A DNA stretch of 17,213 nucleotides. Source: an uncultured Collinsella sp. GTDB taxonomy: Bacteria; Actinomycetota; Coriobacteriia; Coriobacteriales; Coriobacteriaceae. Made by a program: the position numbers and the translations under genes. The stretch lies in the NCBI GenBank assembly GCA_900549355.1, contig UROA01000021.1:1-17213 (forward strand), in the 5' to 3' direction. Shown piece after piece: positions 12,946 through 17,213 of this stretch (the stretch's first letter is position 1; the number at the start of each line of letters is the position of its first letter). Below the pieces are notes generated by a model. The model was not told the origin of the DNA, ran no database searches, and saw nothing but the letters and a program-made list of their open reading frames with translations.

Positions 12946-14583
12946 ATGCAACATATCGATCGGATTATCTGCTCCAAGAACGTCTTTACCGCCCAAGACG
13001 GCATCGATGCCGCCCGCGAGCTGGCGATTGCCATTGCGGGCGATCGCATCGTCGCGGTCGGCACGCCCGATGACGTGATTGCCGCCGCCCCTGCTGCCAC
13101 GCCGTTGGTCGACTACGGCGAGCAATTCATCTGCCCCGGTTTCCATGACGCCCACCTGCACTTCTTCCATACCTCGGTCGGTTCCTCGCCGTACATGCTC
13201 ATGGATATGGGCACGTCAGAGGCGGCACTGGTGCAGCATGCGCTCAAGTTTTCCCAAGGCTTGCCCGATGACGCCTGGGTCGTGACCCAGGGCTGGCGCG
13301 ATTACCGCTGGGATCCGCCCGAGCATCCTACCAAGGCTTCCCTCGACGCCGCCTTCCCCGATCGCCCCTGTGTTATGTATTCGGGCGACGGGCATACCCT
13401 GTGGCTCAACAGCCGCGCACTCGAAGCCCTCGGCGTGACGCGTGACAGCGAGCCGCCGGCGGGCGGCAGCTACGACAAGAATGCAAATGGTGAGCTCACG
13501 GGTATCGCTCACGAGGCTGCGGCCATGCAGCTGCTGCCGCGCTGTCTTGAGTGGCTGGGCGAGGATCGCATCGCGAGCGCTTACGCCGACCAGATGAAGC
13601 GTATGGCCGAGCAAGGCATCACCTCGATTTGCGACATGTCGCTCATGCCCATGCCGGGCTGCGACTTTATCCGCGACGACGTCTACGACAAGCTTCAGGC
13701 GATCGGCAAGCTGGGCATTCGTGCCCACCTGTTCCCCACGCTGCTGGATGACCAATCGCGCTTGGAAGAACTCCAGACCCGCTACGCGAACAACGCGCTG
13801 CTCTCGGCGCCAGGCTTTAAGCAGTTCTTCGACGGCGTTTCGAGCGAGCATACCGCATACCTCACTGAGCCCTATACCAACCCGCGCTTCCCGGGCGACC
13901 AGGGTCGTCTGACGGTTCCCGTCGAGCGCATGCGCAAGCTGGTTCTGGCGGCAGCCGAGCGTGGGCACACCGTACGCATCCACGTTATCGGCGATGGTGC
14001 CATTCATGCTGCGCTCGATATCTTTGAGGAGGCGGCAGAGCTCTACGGCTTGCCCCAGCACGGTCATAACACGCTCGAGCATCTGGAGAATTTGCTGCCT
14101 CAGGACATCAATCGTCTGCGCAAGCTCAACGTCATTGCCTCGAGCCAGCCTTGCCACATCACGCTCGACCCGGGTGGCCCGGAGCGCGACCTGGGCCTGG
14201 AACGCAGCCGCATCATGTGGCCGTTTGCGACCTATAAGCAGCGCGGCATCCGCCAAGCCTTCGGCACCGATAGCCCCATCACGGCCGTTACCAGCATGAA
14301 CGTGCTCTACACGGCCATCACGCGCCAAGACCCCCGCAGCCACTGGCCCAAGGGCGGCTGGCTTCCCAGCGAGCGCATCGATGCGGCAACGGCCCTGCGC
14401 AACTACACGCTTGGTAGCGCGTACGCAGCGGGCGACGAGCAAAACCTCGGCAGCCTAGAGCCCGGCAAATACGCCGACTTGGTAGTCCTGGACCAAAACC
14501 CGCTCACCATTGACCCCCAAGAACTCCAGGACACCAAAGTTCAGGCAACCTATCTGGCAGGCAACCTGATCTACGAGCATTAA
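12946..14583 (+). CDS. Amidohydrolase family 3 (YtcJ-like) metal-dependent hydrolase
   Basis: A 545-residue cytosolic TIM-barrel amidohydrolase. The N-terminal beta-sandwich piece (ELAIAIAGDRIVAVG) is followed by the metal site HDAHLH (H70, H72). Further likely ligands are K292 (FKQFFDG), H346 (VRIHVIGD), H379 (NTLEHLENL) and D442 (FGTDSP). The end (GSLEPGKYADLVVLDQNPL) closes the sandwich. Relatives include YtcJ and N-substituted formamide deformylases; the substrate here is not known. The start is uncertain: ATG 12946 with GGGG(A) at 12936-12940 fits the usual short N-terminus, while in-frame ATGs at 12940, 12934 and 12913 add 2, 4 or 11 residues. The gene is divergent from the M20 enzyme across 168 bases, suggesting shared control and possibly linked substrates. 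Confidence 0.88.
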   Translation: MQHIDRIICSKNVFTAQDGIDAARELAIAIAGDRIVAVGTPDDVIAAAPAATPLVDYGEQFICPGFHDAHLHFFHTSVGSSPYMLMDMGTSEAALVQHALKFSQGLPDDAWVVTQGWRDYRWDPPEHPTKASLDAAFPDRPCVMYSGDGHTLWLNSRALEALGVTRDSEPPAGGSYDKNANGELTGIAHEAAAMQLLPRCLEWLGEDRIASAYADQMKRMAEQGITSICDMSLMPMPGCDFIRDDVYDKLQAIGKLGIRAHLFPTLLDDQSRLEELQTRYANNALLSAPGFKQFFDGVSSEHTAYLTEPYTNPRFPGDQGRLTVPVERMRKLVLAAAERGHTVRIHVIGDGAIHAALDIFEEAAELYGLPQHGHNTLEHLENLLPQDINRLRKLNVIASSQPCHITLDPGGPERDLGLERSRIMWPFATYKQRGIRQAFGTDSPITAVTSMNVLYTAITRQDPRSHWPKGGWLPSERIDAATALRNYTLGSAYAAGDEQNLGSLEPGKYADLVVLDQNPLTIDPQELQDTKVQATYLAGNLIYEH

Positions 14584-14601
14584 CCCCACATCCCACCCCT
14601 C

Positions 14602-14668
14602 AGTTGCGGTGAAATAGTCCCTAAAATCGGCCTTCAAGCCCAAAAACAGGAACTATTCCACCGCAACT
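14602..14668. repeat. 67-bp imperfect inverted repeat
   Basis: The arm AGTTGCGGTGAAATAGT (14602-14618) pairs with ACTATTCCACCGCAACT (14652-14668) with one mismatch, across a 33-base middle. No T-run follows on the plus strand (TAAAAAAG instead), so it is a poor terminator for the upstream gene. It looks like a small intergenic palindromic element. Confidence 0.6.
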
Positions 14669-14774
14669 TAAAAAAGCGCGTCCCGACAACGTGCCCCTAT
14701 CTTGTGCATTCTATCCGCGTTGCCATTTTGCTGCACTGACTTTTCTGAATGCTGGGCCCGATAACGTAACCCCA

Positions 14775-14916
14775 GCTCCCGCGCGGCTCCGGAGGGGCGG
14801 GCATAAGGTTTATCGCGAGTTCCGCACGAGCCGAAGGCCACTTAATGTGGCCTTCGTGCGAGCAGGACTGCCCGAGCAGGAAACCTTATGCCCGCCCTCC
14901 GGAGCCACGCGGGAGC
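14775..14916. repeat. 142-bp near-perfect long hairpin element
   Basis: The outer arm 14775-14811 (37 bases) pairs with 14881-14916 (36 bases) with one mismatch and one bulged G. Inside is a second hairpin: GAAGGCCAC (14833-14841) with GTGGCCTTC (14847-14855), extended by CGCAC (14823-14827) with GTGCG (14856-14860). The whole could be a structured RNA or a MITE-like insertion. No protein is supported here. Confidence 0.65.
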
Positions 14917-14952
14917 CACCGCTAAGTTATCCCCCGGCATTCAGAAAATCTA

Positions 14953-14993
14953 AGTGCCAAAAAATAAGATTTTTTGACTCCATGTTGTATAAC
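14953..14993 (+). promoter_or_regulatory. A/T-rich palindrome and candidate groES promoter
   Basis: CAAAAAAT (14958-14965) and ATTTTTTG (14969-14976) form a perfect 8-bp inverted repeat, flanked by AGT (14953-14955) and ACT (14977-14979). TATAAC at 14988-14993 is a plausible -10. TTGACT (14974-14979) looks like a -35 but is only 8 bases away, so it cannot serve this -10 in the usual way. I saw neither a CIRCE (TTAGCACTC/GAGTGCTAA) nor a HAIR (CTTGAGT/ACTCAAG) operator. Confidence 0.35.
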
Positions 14994-15043
14994 CCGTCAT
15001 TCGTGGGTACCATTCAACGCGTACGCAAACGAAGTAGGGAAAC

Positions 15044-15068
15044 CCGCGCGGCCCAACCGCGCGGCCCA
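15044..15068 (+). repeat. 12-bp direct repeat and GC hairpin in the groES leader
   Basis: CCGCGCGGCCCA occurs at 15044-15055 and again at 15057-15068. Because CCGCGCGG is its own reverse complement, the two copies also pair as a perfect 8-bp hairpin with a CCCAA loop. It ends 6 bases before the ribosome site AAGGAGG (15071-15077). Confidence 0.6.
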
Positions 15069-15085
15069 CAAAGGAGGAAACAAGC

Positions 15086-15379
15086 ATGTCGTCTTTGAAG
15101 CCGCTTGCAGATCGCGTCCTGGTCAAGCCCGACGAGGCCGAGCAGAAGACCGCTTCTGGTCTGTACATCGCCAGCAACGCTCAGGAGAAGCCGCAGCGCG
15201 GCACTATCGTTGCCGTTGGCGCCGGTAAGGTCAACGACAAGGGCGAGCGCATCCCCATGGACGTTCAGGTCGGCGACGTTGTCATCTACGGTAAGTTCGG
15301 TGGCAACGAGGTCAAGGTCGACGGCGAGAAGTATCTGCTGATGCGCGCCGACGACATCTACGCCGTCGTCGAGGCCTAG
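15086..15379 (+). CDS. groES: Co-chaperonin GroES
   Basis: A 97-residue GroES (Cpn10) that forms the heptameric lid of GroEL. Seen in order: the N-terminal LKPLADRVLVKPDEAE, the mobile loop region KTASGLYIASNAQEKP, the roof and core strands RGTIVAVGAGK and VQVGDVVIYGKFGGNEVKVDGEKYLLMRADDIYAVV. Length and motifs are normal. ATG 15086 follows AAGGAGG (15071-15077) by 8 bases. groEL follows after 96 bases, the standard groESL order. Codon use is strongly biased, as expected for an abundant protein. The leader holds an unusual GC repeat hairpin, and no CIRCE operator is visible, so heat-shock control is not evident from the sequence. Confidence 0.97.
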   Translation: MSSLKPLADRVLVKPDEAEQKTASGLYIASNAQEKPQRGTIVAVGAGKVNDKGERIPMDVQVGDVVIYGKFGGNEVKVDGEKYLLMRADDIYAVVEA

Positions 15380-15409
15380 TCTCGTCAGAATCTCTGATTC
15401 GTCTTTGAA

Positions 15410-15445
15410 CGCGCCCGCCGCATAGGACTCGGAAGCGGCGGCGCG
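15410..15445 (+). other. GC hairpin between groES and groEL
   Basis: CGCGCCCGCCGC (15410-15421) pairs with GCGGCGGCGCG (15435-15445) with one bulged C and a 13-base loop. It ends 15 bases before GGAGG of groEL. It has no T-run. It could be an RNA processing or stability element that sets the groES:groEL ratio. Confidence 0.5.
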
Positions 15446-15475
15446 AGTCACATTTCTTTTGGAGGATTACCTACC

Positions 15476-17113
15476 ATGGCAAAGAACATTACGTTCAACA
15501 CCGATGCCCGCGCTAAGCTTGCCAAGGGCGTCAACACTCTGGCCGACGCCGTTACCGTCACCATGGGCCCCAAGGGTCGCTACGTTGCGCTGCAGCGCAC
15601 GTTCGGTGCTCCGACCATCACCAACGACGGCGTTTCTGTCGCCAAGGAGATCGAGCTCGAGGACAACATCGAGAACATGGGTGCTCAGCTGGTGAAGGAG
15701 GTTGCCACCAAGACCAACGACACCGTGGGTGACGGTACCACCACCGCAACTCTGCTCGCTCAGGCCATCGTCAACGACGGTCTGCGCAACGTCGCCGCTG
15801 GCGCCAACCCGCTGGCCATCCGTCGCGGCATCGACAAGGCCGTCAACGCCGCCGTCGCCGAGATGAAGAAGCAGGCCAAGCCGGTCGAGACCAAGGAGCA
15901 GATCGCTTCCGTCGGTACCATCTCCGCCGGTGACCCCGAGGTCGGCGAGAAGATCGCCGAGGCCATGGAGGTCGTGGGCAAGGACGGCGTCATCACCGTC
16001 GAGGATTCCCAGACGTTCGACATCACCATCGACACCGTCGAGGGCATGCAGTTCGACAAGGGCTATGTCTCCGCTTACTTCGTCACGGACAACGACCGCA
16101 TGGAGGCCGTGATGAAGGATCCGTACATCCTCATCACCGACCAGAAGATCTCCAGCGTTCAGGACATCATGCCCGTTCTCGAGGCTGTCCAGCGCGCTGG
16201 CCGTGGCCTGCTCATCATCGCTGAGGACATCGACGGCGAAGCTCTGCCTACCCTGGTCCTCAACAAGATCCGTGGCGCCCTCAACGTCTGCGCCGTCAAG
16301 GCCCCGGGCTACGGCGATCGCCGCAAGCGCATCCTCGAGGACATCGCCGTCCTCACCGGTGGCCAGGCTGCCCTGGACGAGCTGGGCGTGAAGGTCGCTG
16401 ACATCACCGCCGATATGCTCGGTACCGCTAAGTCCGTCACCATCTCCAAGGACAACACCGTCGTCGTCGGCGGTGCTGGCTCCAAGGAGGCCATCGACGC
16501 TCGTATCGCTCAGATCAAGGGTGAGATGGAGAACACCACCTCTGACTTCGACCGTGAGAAGCTCCAGGAGCGCCTAGCCAAGCTCTCCGGTGGCGTTGCC
16601 GTCATCAAGGTCGGCGCTGCTACCGAGTCCGAGCTCAAGGAGATCAAGCACCGCGTCGAGGACGCCCTGCAGGCTACCCGCGCTGCTGTCGAGGAGGGCA
16701 TCGTCGCCGGTGGCGGCGTCGCCTTCATGGACGCTGCTCCTGCGCTCGACGCCGTTGAGCTCGACGATCCCGAGGAGAAGATCGGTGTCGACATCGTCAA
16801 GAAGGCTCTGACCGCTCCGGTCGCTACCATCGCCAAGAACGCTGGCTTTGAGGGCGCTGTCGTGGTCGACAAGGTTGCCGAGCTGCCTGCCGGCCAGGGT
16901 CTCAACTCTGCCAACGGCGAGTGGGGCGACATGATCGAGATGGGCGTCCTCGACCCCGTCAAGGTCAGCCGCGTCACCCTGCAGAACGCTGCTTCTGTCG
17001 CCAGCCTGATCCTCATCACCGAGGCTACCGTCTCCGATGTGCCCAAGAACACTCAGCTTGAGGATGCTATCGCTGCTGCTACCGCTGGTCAGCAGGGCGG
17101 CGGTATGTACTAA
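15476..17113 (+). CDS. groEL: Chaperonin GroEL (60 kDa)
   Basis: A complete 545-residue GroEL. Recognisable segments: TMGPKGRYVALQ, FGAPTITNDGVSVAKEIELED with the catalytic Asp at 51, VGDGTTTATLLAQAIV (nucleotide site), VNAAVAEMKKQAKPV, the apical PGYGDRRKRILEDIAVLTGG, and RVEDALQATRAAVEEGIVAGGG with the second catalytic Asp. GroEL folds proteins in an ATP-driven double ring with GroES. The C-terminal tail is short, ending QQGGGMY, a reduced form of the Gly-Gly-Met repeat. ATG 15476 follows GGAGG (15461-15465) by 10 bases. Codon bias is very strong. It is cotranscribed with groES, probably from the promoter upstream of groES, as the 96-base gap has no clear promoter. Confidence 0.98.
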   Translation: MAKNITFNTDARAKLAKGVNTLADAVTVTMGPKGRYVALQRTFGAPTITNDGVSVAKEIELEDNIENMGAQLVKEVATKTNDTVGDGTTTATLLAQAIVNDGLRNVAAGANPLAIRRGIDKAVNAAVAEMKKQAKPVETKEQIASVGTISAGDPEVGEKIAEAMEVVGKDGVITVEDSQTFDITIDTVEGMQFDKGYVSAYFVTDNDRMEAVMKDPYILITDQKISSVQDIMPVLEAVQRAGRGLLIIAEDIDGEALPTLVLNKIRGALNVCAVKAPGYGDRRKRILEDIAVLTGGQAALDELGVKVADITADMLGTAKSVTISKDNTVVVGGAGSKEAIDARIAQIKGEMENTTSDFDREKLQERLAKLSGGVAVIKVGAATESELKEIKHRVEDALQATRAAVEEGIVAGGGVAFMDAAPALDAVELDDPEEKIGVDIVKKALTAPVATIAKNAGFEGAVVVDKVAELPAGQGLNSANGEWGDMIEMGVLDPVKVSRVTLQNAASVASLILITEATVSDVPKNTQLEDAIAAATAGQQGGGMY

Positions 17114-17137
17114 GGCCGACAAGGTCTAGAACTCCCA

Positions 17138-17165
17138 CCGGAAATCCGGGGGCGGGACGGGGTTT
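17138..17165 (+). terminator. Possible weak terminator after groEL
   Basis: CCGG (17138-17141) and CCGG (17146-17149) around AAAT form a short stem, extendable by two pairs after a mismatch. TTT follows only at 17163-17165. The signal is weak, and I see no gene in the last 100 bases. Confidence 0.22.
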
Positions 17166-17213
17166 CTCTCCGGAACGTCCTCGGACATGCAAAGAGGCTC
17201 CGCATCGCGCTTC

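Noticed and set aside
14602..14680. Inverted repeat as terminator of the YtcJ-like gene
   Set aside because: The loop is 33 bases and the right arm is followed by A-residues, not T-residues, on the plus strand.
14584..15085. CIRCE or HAIR heat-shock operator
   Set aside because: No match to TTAGCACTC-N9-GAGTGCTAA or CTTGAGT-N7-ACTCAAG was found by eye on either strand.
14691..15098. 135-residue plus-strand frame in the gap before groES
   Set aside because: It runs through both arms of the 142-bp hairpin and into groES, has no ribosome site, and its composition is Arg/Pro-rich.

Overview
The window looks like chromosomal DNA of a high-GC, Gram-positive anaerobe of the class Coriobacteriia, most likely Collinsella or a close relative. 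This rests on the GC-rich codon use, strong AGGAGG-type ribosome sites, GTG starts, the AmaP/DUF2273/Asp23 cluster, a DUF6020-type membrane protein and two zinc-ribbon membrane proteins. The genus is an inference, since no rRNA or other decisive marker is present. No tRNA, rRNA, CRISPR array, insertion sequence or phage gene was seen.

Layout. 1-1319: the end of an unrecognised gene, a dCMP deaminase and a short NifU-type Fe-S scaffold. 1429-4517: lgt (prolipoprotein diacylglyceryl transferase) and a large DUF6020/GT-C-like membrane protein, the latter bracketed by two related hairpins. 4683-7142: yebC with its own terminator, then the envelope-stress cluster amaP-like / DUF2273 / asp23. 7350-8372: a YitT-family membrane protein. 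8522-11207: two proteins built alike (N-terminal CxxC..CxxC zinc ribbon, Pro/Gln-rich linker, membrane domain), followed by an overlapping DUF2752 gene. 11314-14583: a divergent pair of metal-dependent amidohydrolases, M20 on the minus strand and an amidohydrolase-3 (YtcJ-like) enzyme on the plus strand. 14584-15085: about 500 bp without a gene but full of inverted repeats. 15086-17113: groES and groEL.

How the genes fit together. Most are housekeeping or envelope functions: nucleotide supply (dCMP deaminase), Fe-S assembly (NifU), lipoprotein maturation (Lgt), envelope stress (AmaP/DUF2273/Asp23), translation or regulation (YebC) and protein folding (GroES/GroEL). The two amidohydrolases probably act on acylated amino acids or similar amides, substrate unknown.

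No complete undescribed multi-gene system stands out. The best leads are non-coding: hairpins with a GGGRCAGG core at gene ends; a 142-bp near-perfect hairpin and a separate 67-bp inverted repeat upstream of groES; GC-rich hairpins just before the ribosome sites of nifU, lgt, groES and groEL; and two abutting 10-bp palindromes before the DUF4234 zinc-ribbon gene. Among the proteins, the most unusual points are the very acidic N-terminus of Asp23 and the paired zinc-ribbon membrane proteins.
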